Origin: Pomacea canaliculata
Taxonomy: Eukaryota > Mollusca > Gastropoda > Architaenioglossa > Ampullariidae
DNA length: 64,000 bases
NCBI RefSeq assembly: GCF_003073045.1
Contig: NC_037593.1
Span: 12,222,735-12,286,734 of the forward strand
Direction: 5' to 3'
In this document: piece after piece, positions 22,300 to 34,313 of the stretch
Layout: each line of letters begins with the position of its first letter
How positions within the stretch are numbered: the first letter of the stretch is position 1
The notes under the pieces: model-generated
Told to the model about the DNA's origin: nothing
Database searches by the model: none
Seen by the model: the letters and a program-made list of their open reading frames with translations, nothing else
Program-made: the position numbers and the translations under genes

Positions 22300-25200
22300 C
22301 GTGGTGTCTCTTGATCAAAGTCACCGACTACCCGTTGTCTCCTGAAAATTCACAAAGATGTTTCTACACTGAAGAAGAAATGTTTGCTTCGAGCACTGCC
22401 TCTTATTCCTTCCTCGATACAGAAATGTTATATACAATTTCTCAAGAGATGTTATATACAACTCAACACCTTTCAGAATGACTTCTAACAAACACATCCG
22501 GGTTTTCCCAAACGCTTGTCGCACTGCGCAGAACCAATTAAAGGTGTGTCAAGGTGTGTACACACAGTCACGTGACGGTTGTAAACAAGAGCACACCTTG
22601 AATCAAGGTGAGGTTTGCTCTGTTTTCCCTTCTGTGGCTGTTCGCGTCAATAAATGTACATCCGGGAATGTTTCCGACTAGGGTCGAGAGGTCAACTACA
22701 ACGTGCGACTGTGACTGTGAGCACGAGAGAGAAGTCATGGCGGATCACGGAGCTGCAGTCACGTGTCTCTGTGTGCCCCTGTGAGGTCAGACAGAAGATT
22801 TCGCATGAGAATCAGTTTCTACAGTGAGGTAGTCGCTTTACTCACCGTGTGTGTGGCACGAGTGGAGTGAATGTGTGACGTGCGGGTGTGTGACGTGAAC
22901 GTGTGTGAACCAGAGAAGTTCCTGCAAGTGTTCTGCGCGCTCCTGTGTGTTTATGTCTGTAGTATAGTTATTAACGGTGGCTTAAGTGTATGGTGGTGGA
23001 GATAAAATATGAGCATTGTATAGATACACGAGTGTATTTGTATGTGTGGGAGGGAGAGAGATATAAGGTTGGGTGCGCGAGCGCAGGGGGAGAAATTTTG
23101 TGTGTTTGGTGATTGTCAAAAGACTGGTGGTCATTTTTCTTTGTGCAGTGTAAAACTTGTTATCTAATGACTGTCTAATGACCTCTTTGTCTGTTTAGCT
23201 ATTAGTTGCTTATGGAATAACATTTCAGTTTTGTCCTCTGTACTGTTCGTTTTTGATTAATAAGTATATCTCACGTCTACTATAATTAAATCGCACGGGG
23301 TTAATGAGTACAGAAAATAAATGGAAACATTGGTTATTGATATCAAACCCAAAATATATTTTTTTTTACGATGTAGTTCCAGACTCATACTGTCATATAG
23401 GTTTCCGTCCAGAAGGAACGACTGAGAAAGCGAAAAACAGAAAATGAATTGTTTGACTGTCTAAGCTCCTTTCTTTGAACTCATTTCGACATTTTCGTTT
23501 TACCATAATGCAAGAGTTGGGAACTTTTTTTTTCCTCCGAGAGTCATTTTGGTATTTATAAGATTATTCGCCTTACAAAATTATGAATTGAAAAATTATT
23601 CTGCCACATCCGGTCAACCCGTAGTGTGGCTGCCTTAGCGGGACTAGACCAAATCATTTCGCGGACCGTATGCGACGTTTATTGACCTCTGCCATAAAGA
23701 GTAAACAAAAAAAAAATGTTTGTTCTAAATGACAAGTTACGTACCTGATCTATCACTTGGCTGACTCTTCTTGTAATGTGCTTCCCCTTCAGTTCCACAC
23801 ACAAAGAATAAAAATTAGAAACTACTACACATTTCTTAACAAAGTCATGCACAGTGAGCCTCGTGACGTATGTGAGCCTCTCCGACCGACTGCAACCCAG
23901 GGACAGTTCACCGATCTCTGGTTTATCTCCTTCTCCCTTCTCTGAACGTCTGGTCCTCTGTACTTGTCATTCGAACTCTTTCACCTCCAGCACCTGTTTG
24001 CTCCGTCGCTGGCTGGTGCGATGGCGAGGCTCGGATCCTGTTGACTGTCCAGTAACGTGCTGCGGAGGTGACGTGACGCAAGCGCACCGTTAATGCGTAG
24101 TCAGTAATTAATGTAACGTCCTTGTACAACGGGTTCATAATACTATGATTGTATGCGGAACTTGCGTAAACATGAACGCGCTACCCAGCTCATCCTTTCT
24201 TTCAATCAAAAGGGACCGAGTCCCGACCGACCAACAGGTAATACATTTAATTCTAACCAAATTAACGGATAGGGGATGAGGCAAGGGAGTTAAGTTGGAG
24301 AAATTTTTCTCAATTCAGAGTGACCATAAGTCAAGTAACTGTCCCACGCCATGTATGCCGTTTAAATTATTTAAAAAGTCTTTCAAACTCAGACAGAAAT
24401 ACACAAAACCAAGACAATCAGTGAATATAGAAGACCTTTAATTAATTCACTTAAAGCGGGAATGTCTGGTGAGGTCTTCACTGAGCCCACAGATGTGAAG
24501 ACAGGTAAAAATATAACAATGTGCGGAGATTTTTCGCAGAACAAAAGGTTTTACAAAATTTGTATTTCACTCTCATTTTTAAACAATTTTTACGTTATAT
24601 TCTTTTACATAGAAAAATTTGTTTTTACATTTTTGAAATCTTTTGTTAAACATAGGTGATATTGGTTTAAAGTTATTCACATTATTTTGTAAACATCATT
24701 CAGATTTAGAATGTGTGTACTTATTAGGAAATATTCCAAAACTATGACACACATACAGGAACATTAACAAGTGTTCCGTTTGTGTCACAGAAAATGTTGA
24801 GGAATAAAATACTTTCGGTTTACTCTATGATGTACAGTAAGTATTGAAAGTGAACCTCTGGACACCTGATCTTAGAAGTTTATTGTTTGTTACCAGAGAG
24901 TTCAACAACAGTTTTATTTTGACCTTCGGCTCCAGTGATACCAAAGTGTGGAAATGATCGCTAATAAAGGTAGAAGACTTGATGGGAGGAAACATTTCGA
25001 TATAGATAGATTACCTGAACTGTGCAATTATTTCTACATTTGATAAAGGATCATTGGTGGTACAGAATGAAAGGGAATGTACACAGGTAAGAAATGAGTA
25101 AGACTGATTCTGCACATTGACTGTGAACCATGTTATATGATTAAATGAAGTCTGACATCTCACATTTTTGAATAAAAACAAACGGAATACAAAATAAGAT

Positions 25201-25441
25201 TTAGTTTTATCGGCGTTAGCAGAGCGGTAATATTAATTTGATATATATTAGTCGGCTGGTTGGGTAAAGAAATTTAGTTTTATCTATTGTCCACTTTCAG
25301 AAGAGGCTCGAAAACAAATTTGTAATCACATCTGTTTTATAAAAGAAGGAGCTCTCCATTCAGTCTTTTATGTGTGTAAAGTAAGAATGTTATTCATGAT
25401 TGCTTAAACTACTTGAAATAAAGCATAATTCATTTTAGAAA
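22300..25441. other. G3-G2 intergenic region, no gene recognised
   Basis: Holds the presumed G2 promoter on its left and the G3 3' flank on its right. It contains CpG-bearing sequence around 22,700-22,950 and AT-rich DNA after that. The short frames show no domain, leader or module cysteine pattern. Confidence 0.5.
22427..22460 (-). promoter_or_regulatory. Candidate duplicated TATA element upstream of G2
   Basis: TGTTATATACAA occurs twice within 34 bp on the plus strand; on the minus strand this reads TTGTATATAACA, TATA-like. It lies 130-160 bp upstream of the G2 ATG at 22,299, leaving room for a short 5' UTR. Motif evidence only. Confidence 0.35.
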
Positions 25442-25527
<86 letters not shown>

Positions 25528-25540
25528 GTGTCTGTCTGTC
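25442..25540. repeat. CTGT tetranucleotide microsatellite just 3' of G3
   Basis: About 24 nearly perfect CTGT units (one GTGT variant near 25,527), starting 18 bp beyond the G3 stop codon. On the transcribed strand this reads ACAG repeats, so it is probably inside the G3 3' UTR. Confidence 0.95.
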
Positions 25541-25557
25541 AGCTCGATCGATTCACA

Positions 25558-27492
25558 CTAGCCAGCATAATTTCCAAACAGACTGGCAAAAAGCCCGACA
25601 ACCACACACAAGTGCATCGACGGTGTGACCTGAGGTACTTGACCTTTAGCCTGCCCTGTGGTCTGATTTGTCGCCTGAGGTAAGGAGGTGCAGGTACAGA
25701 GGTATCTACGAGTTGTTCCTTCAAAAATTTGCAGGTGTGGCATGCTGCGGAGGTCGGGACAACAGTACGTGACGCCATCAGTCGTGACACTCGTTGGGTT
25801 GTCTCCGGGAGGACAGGCAGCGTTGGTCCAGCACCCTGTGAGGCGACGAGTGGACACGTGACAACGTGACATCTAAATCTTACATCGACGTAATTCTTTA
25901 GCTTTCCTTAGCGCTAAACATTAACTCACAGCATCTTACAATAGCACAACCCCCTTAAAGATGCTGTGCTTCACTGTAGCGCCCAACGAATACCTAAGGA
26001 ATCAGGTGTAAAAACAATTTTTTTAAAGTTTAAATTTCAAAAATGGACGACATACAGACTTACGACTTCCACACACGCACACACACAATTCTGCTCACTT
26101 AGTTGTGTGTTAGGAAGGGACCGTTGGTTGGAGAAGAAGGAGACCAAATATGCCCCCTGAAACTCGTTAGAGCATGTGCAACCCATGGTGCTGTCGTTGA
26201 TGCTTGTGATGGAGACGCCCCGGCTGTTGTAGCAGCAGTAGACGTTGTCGTTCAGCGAAATGATACGGGTGGGGTTGTCGTCACAGAGAGCGCCATACAG
26301 GCACTGCTCACCTGCAGAGTGGAAACACATTGGAAGATAAATTATTGGTGACGTAGCGAGGTACATTTGTGAAGCGCCATAATTAGGTTCTTTTATCTAG
26401 AGGTATGTACATCAAATGTGAGACAAAACTTGACACATTTATTCAATATTTTCCAAACAACCTCTTTCCTTAGAAAAGACGAAGCACGCGCCTTATGTAG
26501 AAGTAATTGCAAAACATTTAATATGACATCATCATAAAACAGGGGTTAGACACAACGGGGAACTAAACACACAACCATCTTTTCATCAAAGCTTTATGTG
26601 TTCCTATTACTTCCCTTAAAAAAAAAATGGTGGAACGCACCGGAAGAAGTGTATTTCCTATTCAGGGGAAAGACGTATGCATCTGGAGGCAGAACAGGGG
26701 CTGGATATCCCCAACACCGGCAGCCCACGGAGTTCGAGTTAGATGTGTTGAAGACGACACTTCTGATGGACTGAGTGTTGGTGCAGGAGAACACCTTTGA
26801 CCCCGCTGTAACCTCTGAACAGCTGACTTCCCCGCTGGGACAAGACTTCTGGGAACACATGCGACCTGAAACACAGCAATGTGGGGTCAGTGTTCTGCCA
26901 ATGCCCTCTGAGACATGAAACGTTATTTTCTCTTGTTTGCTCGTTGTAAGACTAGTTCACAATGCACGTGAGTGAGACACCGCAGTTCTCACCTTTATCC
27001 ATGGTTGTGTCGGCCCAGTCCTTCACTGCCTCATCAGGGGTCAGACATTTGCACGAGTTGTTGATGGTGATGATGGCATTCTTGGTGACGTCGCTACAGT
27101 AGTACGTGACGTTCTGATCAGTCTCATTGCGAGGGATATTGGGGTAGGAGTCTCTTCTCAAACAGTCTTGCCCTGTCGAAAACTCTGGAAATAAACATAA
27201 AAATGATTTTAAAATAGTGATGATAATTGCAGTTGTGGAGTTGGTGATGATGATATGGTGGTGGGGGCGGTGATGATGACGATAATGATGATTAAGATGA
27301 TGATGTTGAGAAAGCTGGACAAGTCATTACATACTTTTGAAAAAGTGACTGGCATTGGACTGGATTATCAAAATCCTTGCGACTCAAATGACGAGGTAGG
27401 CTCAAGACCCCAAGAAGACAACAATACACAGTCTGGGAAAATGTTCACTCACCGATCGACATGACACTCAGCACAATGAAGATGATCGCCAT
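25558..27492 (-). CDS. G3: short-form cysteine-rich protein, A-B-C-A' with GPI-like tail
   Basis: Five coding exons on the minus strand: signal peptide 27492-27453, A 27184-26993, B 26865-26641, C 26311-26099, terminal A' 25835-25558 with TAG stop. The sum is 948 nt, 315 residues; all introns are phase 1. Leader MAIIFIVLSVMSI. After A' the last exon runs on through a Gln/Thr/Gly-rich linker to a hydrophobic end (SMHLCVVVGLFASLF), a likely GPI signal. Cysteines differ from the family: module A lacks the second Cys and the first of the CC pair; module B has Ser for the first Cys of the pair but gains another Cys; module C lacks both the Cys after the CDD segment and the last Cys. Losing cysteines in pairs suggests a maintained fold, not decay. 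The reading frame is intact throughout. Function unknown. Confidence 0.85.
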
Positions 27493-28573
27493 AACAGATT
27501 ATCGTCACGCAATCTGTCACCTGGAACTGACAGAGACGAAGAGAAGCTTTTAGAAACATTAAGAAACTGTCAAAGATGATAGGAAACTGTCAGTTTTTCC
27601 GTCGCTGGTGTTTTCTGTTTATGTTCGATGTCCGCAGGTGAGATTTGGGATTTCTCGGAAACAGTGAATGCTAACCGGAGAGTCAATGATTTAAGTTTGT
27701 AACAATCATCAGATGCAGATTCGCATGGAATTTTCGTGTTTTCAATCTGCACAAAGCTCAGGTGCAAGACGGAAAAAGCCGTAAATGTAAATCCACTGAT
27801 CTTTTAATGCTTTGCTCATCAACCACTGCGCATGCGTACAAGATTTTTCGACATTTCAAACAGTAAACGCAAGTTGTGTGCAAAACGATTTGTATTTTGC
27901 AATCATGTAAGCATATTTATTTGGAAGTATAACAATTGTACTGAAAAAGAGCACAAGAAATACTCAACTTTAATGACAGTGTGACAGTATTTTAGGCGTT
28001 TTTTAAACATTTGACAAACTCTCGTAGATGTGATTAAACTATTTACTTAACTGTCGTCGGAATCAAGTCTAAACTGTCGGAGTTGTTAACAAAATGTCAA
28101 AGAAATGCTGCCACTCATTCATTACATCAGTGGGTGAGTAGCTGTCATGCGATTGTCACCTTTAGGATAAAAATTTAAATACAAGGAGATATTTCTGCAA
28201 TTCATACAGAACGGGCAGTTCCAGAAAATTTCCTATAAACTTCATCATTAAAGTAAGGAGAATCAAAGAGAGGATATCGTAAATGTTTTATAGACCACTT
28301 ACTTTTTTGTTTTTATGTGTTTTGGTTGGTTGTTGGACTGTCTTCTACAAACGTCGCTTGTCCCTTGCTGGATATTTGCACTGATCCTGTGCTGCGACAC
28401 CCTCCTGGTGTCTGGTAATGTCCCTGCAAATAAATCCCGCTGGAGTGTATGCAACTATGAAATACCTTTTGCTCGGCAGGTTGAGGATGTCAACTACACT
28501 CAAAGTCGCTAAGCTGGTGCCCAATAGACCAACCAATCAGAAAAAAGCAAATAAATGTCATGTCTCTGTAAAC
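27493..28573. other. Upstream region of G3, no gene recognised
   Basis: No clear TATA box or module exon was seen. A plus-strand frame at 28,315-28,512 begins with a hydrophobic stretch but has no recognisable domain or partner exon. CCAATCAG lies near 28,535. Confidence 0.4.
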
Positions 28574-28887
28574 CAGTGGTTCTCAAAGTTTTCCGGACCG
28601 CGGACCACTTTGCTTAAGTAAAAGCTATGGCGGACCACCAAGGCCTAAAAATCACTCTGTATATGAATTTCAAATTTAAATTGCCGCATTTGTTTCATTA
28701 CAATTCAAAACTAAATGTCCTTTTGTAAAAGTAGTATAGTAATAAGATGACAAAACTACGTATGCCTCGTTCTTTGTAATTAAAATGTTAATGCGAGGAA
28801 TGCATCACTTTAAACATTACTTTGCTGATAGATGACAGCCGCGGACCACCTGACTTATGCCCGCGGACCACACTTTGAGAACCACTG
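28574..28887. mobile_element. Non-autonomous hAT-type element (MITE), 314 bp, with intact 8-bp target duplication
   Basis: Ends are a perfect 16-bp inverted repeat CAGTGGTTCTCAAAGT ... ACTTTGAGAACCACTG, with further subterminal pairing (GGACCGCGGACCAC against CCGCGGACCAC). It is flanked by identical 8-bp copies of CTGTAAAC (28,566-28,573 and 28,888-28,895). An 8-bp duplication with CAGTG...CACTG ends is diagnostic of the hAT superfamily. No transposase frame inside. The exact TSD suggests fairly recent insertion. Confidence 0.93.
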
Positions 28888-30396
28888 CTGTAAACTGTTT
28901 ACACAGACGGAGATCAAAGAAGGAGTCACGAGGAGTGCTTGGTGACGATCTGTACAATGTGTTTCATAGAAAAGGACGAGTTTTGAGAAAGAAATTTTAC
29001 CTCTTACGGTTACCAGGGGTTGGTTGCATGTGGAGATCTTACATCGGACTTGACTGCTCGCTCATCTGACTATACTGTCAAACAGCGTTCAGTGACACGC
29101 GCCGGCATGAACAATGTCCACGTGCAACCACTCAACACTACCCTGATGCGAGGTACCTCCGGTCTCCAGTGCTATAATGTCAGATTTTACAGCATGCCAT
29201 TACTCTCCTCTCATTTTCCCATCCACAATCCTTGAATTTTCAATAAAGATCATAGCAGTTAATTTTTAAAACTCTCTTAAACCCACATATGAGAGAGAGA
29301 GCTACGCGTGCTCGGGCATGTACAAGCTGGAATATACTCGTCGGAAGCATTAACAAAACAGGATGAACGGGCAAGATTCAGTCAGTAAACACGCCATTTC
29401 TCCACAAGGGAAAACTCACAGCAGTATATATATAGATAGATAAGTATGTTACATTAGCCTAATTGAGGTCTGTTTATTTTCCTTTTTTTTTTTTTTTTTT
29501 TTTTGCAGGCAAGGAGGATTTCTCCTTCACTCACTCGCTGTCGTACGCAAGCACGCGCGCGCCTGCATGCAAGCAGGCACGTACACACGCACGACAACAC
29601 ACTTGTTACACCCAAGATCAAGCCCATTGTTCGGTACGTGTATTTTTCCCTTTGTGTGCTGCCTTCATTATCTCTTATCACTCATAGACACGAACTTACA
29701 CTAAATAATAATAATGTCTCTTTTTCCCTCTTTCTCCCTCATCTCTCTCTCTCACACACACACAGACGAGAACAGAAGGAGAAGAGATGGCAGTTGTATC
29801 TGTTTTAATAAACCAAACACTAGAGATACGAACAAAGAACGATTACACTGTTAGTTATCTTTGATAAGATATCAGGTTTGGGATTCTGATGGTTTCTACG
29901 CCCCTCCAAAAATAGAAAATGCACACATACACTAAAAATAAATTGAATTTGGTTAACAGCCTAGCCAAGAAAAAGTGAATAATTTTATTCTTTTAATTTC
30001 TTTGATTAATTTAATGATATGTGAAACGAAAAGCCAATTCTGCAAATTCTAGCGATTTCTAATACTTTAAGAAAGGTAAAAAAACTTAAAGATATTCCTG
30101 GATATTTTGTAGAATTCTAAAGAGGCTTTACAAGATGCTCTTGAAAACACTCACTTATCTTTGATGAGAATGTAAGCAGCCCCCTTCCCATTATACCGGA
30201 CATGTATAAATCTTATTTTAAAGCTACACTTCGTCATGTGCCATATTGAGTAAGGCCTTTTAGCATGTTTTACCCATGCACCGAGTGAGATGTCGATCTG
30301 ACTGCCTGGCGAACGTATCATCATCCTACACTGACCGTTTACCCTGCTAACGCACACAGGTCAGCTGACCCCGTGACCTGAAGTGTCTGACGTCAG
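28888..30396. other. Flank between hAT element and G4, no gene recognised
   Basis: AT-rich sequence with a poly-T run near 29,485-29,505 and alternating GC/CA runs after it. TGACGTCA lies at 30,388-30,395, immediately after the G4 stop codon. No exon recognised. Confidence 0.5.
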
Positions 30397-32498
30397 CTAG
30401 CCTATGATTTCCGTTGGAGCGCTGCAGCTGCAGATCCAGCTGCGAGTCGTTGCCCCTTCGATAACTTGCACGTGCGGCGCGGTGCGAAGGTCGGGGCAGC
30501 AGTACGTCACGTTTCCACCCGTGCTCGTCACCGCCTCGTCTACGGCGGAGCAGGCGTCGTTAGTCAAGCACCCTGTGATTCGTGACAAGAAGACACGTGA
30601 CAGTGTGATCCAAACTGTAATCTCCACCTGTCATCTTAAATCGGCTTTTAAATCGGCCCAGTCTAAATGTTAAAATAAGCTTTAAAACAATATCCTCTCG
30701 GACACCACCACAACCACCACCACCACCACCGCCGCCGCCACCACCACCACCACCACCACCACCACCACCATGCTTGTCTCACTTTTTTCTGTAACAGGGA
30801 GGGGCTTGAGGACTGGGCTGCACCGCGTGCCCTGGAACTCGTTGCTACACGTGCAGGCCGTGGTGCTGGCGTTGAGGTCTTTGGTGTGGATGCCGCGGCT
30901 GCTGTAGCAGCAGTAGACCGCGTTGTCGTCCTCGCACTTCAGGCTGGGGTTGTCGTCACACAGCGCGTCGTACAGGCACAGCTCACCTGGTGGTGGAGGG
31001 AACAAACACATCGTGACAGGAATTTGCAGACTGGTATCACGTGGTATGGGATTCATGTACTTGCGAGGACTGTCATGAAGTACAACAATACAATACAATA
31101 CAATACAATACAATACAATACAATAACTGATTTTATTTGTCCCAATGGGCAATGTGAGTGGGAGGTGTGCTCTATTTTACTAAAAAAAAAAAAAAAGAAA
31201 AGAAAATCACACTGACGATGCAGTGGAATAGAGATATTAACATTAACAAGAGCAATGAGAGATATGGGCAAGACATTCCTATCCACACCTACAACATCAC
31301 ACACACCGCTGACAGTTCATCTGTGATTGAGCAGCTGGACTGCTGATAAAACAGTAAAACATAGAAGAAACTTCCCTTAAAGAACCTCTTGAATGTGTTT
31401 TCAAAATGATGTTTTTTAACGGATCTAGGTAATAAATCAAAACAAACAGTTGAGGAAGAATCCACCTGAAGAGTTGTACTCGGCAGACAGGGGCACGGCG
31501 TGTGCGCTCAGGGGCAGGACAGGGGCTGGGTTGTGCCTGCATCGGCAACCCACGTAGTAGGAGCTGCCGACGTCCAGCAGCGCCATGAAGCTGAAGGCTC
31601 CGTTGCTGCAGCAGACCTGGGACTGGTCGTTCTGCAGTTTGACAGTCGTGAACCCGTGAGGACAACCCTCGTTTCCAAATGAACACATGCGACCTGCAGG
31701 GAGAACAAACTGAAGATTACTTCTTTCTTCCTTCCGCTGCAAGACAAATAAAAAGGCAGCTTGCTGGTCTCACAGACAGAGCAGCATCCTGGCATCTATA
31801 TTTACTGAGAAACTGTAGGAGAAACTGCAATGAATTTCGCCTTCCGCTATTCCATGTGTATGTTGTATACGTAAATTTAATATCATACAATACAGATTTT
31901 CAGTCTTATGAGAGAAATTAATGTAATTTGCTGCCAGGAAATTACAAGGAAATGTGAACAGTAAAATGTTTAAGATTTTTAAAAAGGAGTGCTCATACTT
32001 TATTAAGTATATAATAACATTTAACATCGATACGAATACAGAAATAGATCATTCAAATCGTTGCGCACTTGCCTCCCTACAAACCGTTTAGTGAATCTTA
32101 CCTTCCCCCATAGTTTCATCAGCCCAGTTCTTCATTCTTGCATTGGCAGAGAGACAAGCACATGAGTTATTCTTCGTGGTTGGTCTGAGAGTAACGTCAC
32201 TGCAGCAGTACGTGGTATTGCCGACTGTTACGTTGTGCGTCACGTTGTGACATGCGTCACCCGTCACACACTCTTGCCCTGCTGAAAACCCTGAAAATAA
32301 ATAAATAGGAAGATAACTAGGGGGATAGATGGAAAGAAGAACAAAGAAAACGAAAGTGGAGCTTCGTTTGAAACATCACAAACACCCGAGGCAGCCATTG
32401 AAGCCAGAAAATCACAAAACCAAAACACAAGGTGTTCACTCACTCAATGACACAGCAAATATTGCGCTCACGGCGATGATAATGATGATGTTAGTCAT
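30397..32498 (-). CDS. G4: short-form cysteine-rich protein, A-B-C-A', no anchor, probably secreted
   Basis: Five coding exons on the minus strand: signal peptide 32498-32444, A 32290-32102, B 31693-31466, C 30986-30783, terminal A' 30572-30397 with TAG stop. The sum is 852 nt, 283 residues; introns are GT-AG and phase 1. Leader MTNIIIIIAVSAIFAVSL. Cysteine counts 6-6-8-6 are canonical. The last exon stops only nine codons after the final Cys (SAPTEIIG), where G3 runs on into a hydrophobic tail. So G4 should be a free secreted protein, unless an alternative 3' exon exists. B lacks the usual PPGAY and reads LPLSAHAVPL instead. The first bases of the C-A' intron run into a TGG repeat on the gene strand. 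Nearest relative by architecture is G3. Function unknown. Confidence 0.85.
30702..30770. repeat. CCA/CAC trinucleotide microsatellite at the G4 exon C donor
   Basis: About 23 CCA-type units with two short CCG interruptions. On the G4 strand it reads (TGG)n and starts about 12 nt into the intron, just after the GTGAGA donor at 30,782. Confidence 0.95.
31081..31127. repeat. Pentanucleotide microsatellite (AATAC)n in G4 intron
   Basis: Eight to nine near-perfect 5-bp units (ATACA) in the intron between the B and C exons of G4. Confidence 0.95.
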
Positions 32499-34102
32499 CT
32501 TGTTGCGTGATCACCTGAAACTGACCGTAAATCAGTCTTAAATGGTTGTCACCAGCTACATAACTGACCGTCAACATCAACCTCAAGCCGTTTACATGTA
32601 AATGCTTACGTAGCCAACCAGTTGTCCTCACAATCAACCCATCAGTCAGTGCTCGCCTACATTTAGGCAAATAGACTATTATAATAAATAAAAGTGTATT
32701 TTATCTAACTACAGTGGAAAAGTGAGCTTAAAAAAAACAAAAAGAAAGAAATATCAGTTTTTTACCCACTGAAAGGTAAGGAAGTAGGACTCTGAAATAT
32801 GAAAATCTGATAAAGACTCTGAAAGTATGTCACTTACTTCCCTGTAAGTGCTGACCTGCGGTATGTCTTCTAGAAACTTGGAATCTGCCGGTTATTTTTT
32901 CCTTGAATACAGCTGCTCTCCCTTTCTCCCCCTGAACAGTCCCCTGATGAGTTCCGTCCTTGTGATTTCTACCTTCCCGATGAACACAACTCGCGATCAA
33001 AGTTCTCAAGCTGCACAGCACTCCTCGTACAGCCAGCAATGGACGGAGCGGTTCGAGATGCCCAACCAGTTCCTGATGGGCAGAACAAAGATAACACACT
33101 TCTCTGCACCGACTATGTTGCCGTTTACAGAGTCCGAGACCAACTTTAGGGCGTATACAACAATAGTCATCGGCAATGTCATCGAGGACCGCTGTAACTG
33201 CAGCATCAGATCTTATCACTAAATCGTCTGTTGGCGATGACATTACGGCACGCCTTTAAAAAAATTCTGGGATGTATTCAGTTTTACAGACAGTCATCTT
33301 ATAAATCCATCGACCAAACTTTATGTTGTAACATTATCGGCACTACATTCACTCAAAGACTCACGAACACACACACTGAAGATGTTCAGTAAATTTCGGG
33401 AACACATAAAGACACAAGAAATCAGTTTTTTATTTAATCAAGTCATGGATACCTGAACCCAAATATTTCACAGATCTTTTTATAGATATAAAACTAAAAT
33501 AAAGGATCCTCATTGATTCAGTTATAATCTTGAAGAGGCTTTAAAAATTTTACGTTGAACTCAACAGATATACAGCACGTGAAGTGTATATATATATATG
33601 TTTAGCACTCTTGCCTTAGAATGTCATCATCAGTCACCGGGAAGCTTGTAACGGTCGTATTTTGATCATGAGCAAACGTTGGTGTAAACACACGCAAGTG
33701 TTTGCACGTTAGCTACACTGTCGGTCGAACAGCAAAAGATGGGGCATTGGGTAAATTTTACAGATTGTGAACCATCACAGGTAGATAAGGTCCACATGAG
33801 ATCTAGGGTACACTGTCGATTTAGCAGACATCCGTAGCTTGATATTTATACAAATACAGAAAAAAAATTACAAGCTGGGCAAACGTACTTAATGAATACC
33901 AGTTCATATCTATTCTCCACTTTCAAAGCTATAATAACTTGTGCACAGACTTTGATACATTTATAGATGTCCAGAGATAACATTTTACATGTTGTGTCAT
34001 GTGACACGTCAATAACTGTGCTTACAGACCGTAAGGCCCTTAGCTGCATGAGATACTGTGCTATCTGTTTATGGATTGCACAATCATTCTTGATTAATTA
34101 AT
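32499..34102. other. G5-G4 intergenic region, no gene recognised
   Basis: Contains the G4 upstream region. Around 32,830-33,240 both strands are open for about 400 bp with moderate GC, but no confident homology could be read. A short TA run lies near 33,588. No module exon. Confidence 0.45.
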
Positions 34103-34277
34103 CAGGGCTTCTGCTTACGCAAAAAAATGCGTACAGTACGCTTTAAAAGTTCGGAGGACCCCTTCAATTTTCGTCGATGGGGTCCCCTCCAAAGTTGGGC
34201 GAAGAACAGGGACCCCTTAAAAATCTGAAGAAGGGGTCTGTGGGACCCTAAAGAATTTAGCCTTAGCAGAAGCCCTG
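34103..34277. mobile_element. Small inverted-repeat element (MITE), 175 bp, hAT-like ends, in the G5 3' flank
   Basis: Ends CAGGGCTTCTGCT ... AGCAGAAGCCCTG form inverted repeats. Both sides are flanked by ATTAAT, which may be part of the target duplication or of the palindrome. The interior has further GGGACCCC-type inverted stretches, so the whole can fold. It ends 36 bp from the G5 stop codon and so probably lies in the G5 3' UTR. No coding capacity. Confidence 0.8.
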
Positions 34278-34313
34278 ATTAATCATTAGTGTGCAGTGTG
34301 CTCTGTTATCGGA

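Noticed and set aside
28315-28512. 65-codon plus-strand frame with a hydrophobic start
   Set aside because: No downstream domain, no supporting splice structure and no similarity to the neighbouring family.
32830-33243. Overlapping open frames on both strands; one minus-strand peptide faintly recalls a GPCR segment
   Set aside because: The resemblance is too weak and short to name, with no membrane-helix series or splice partners.
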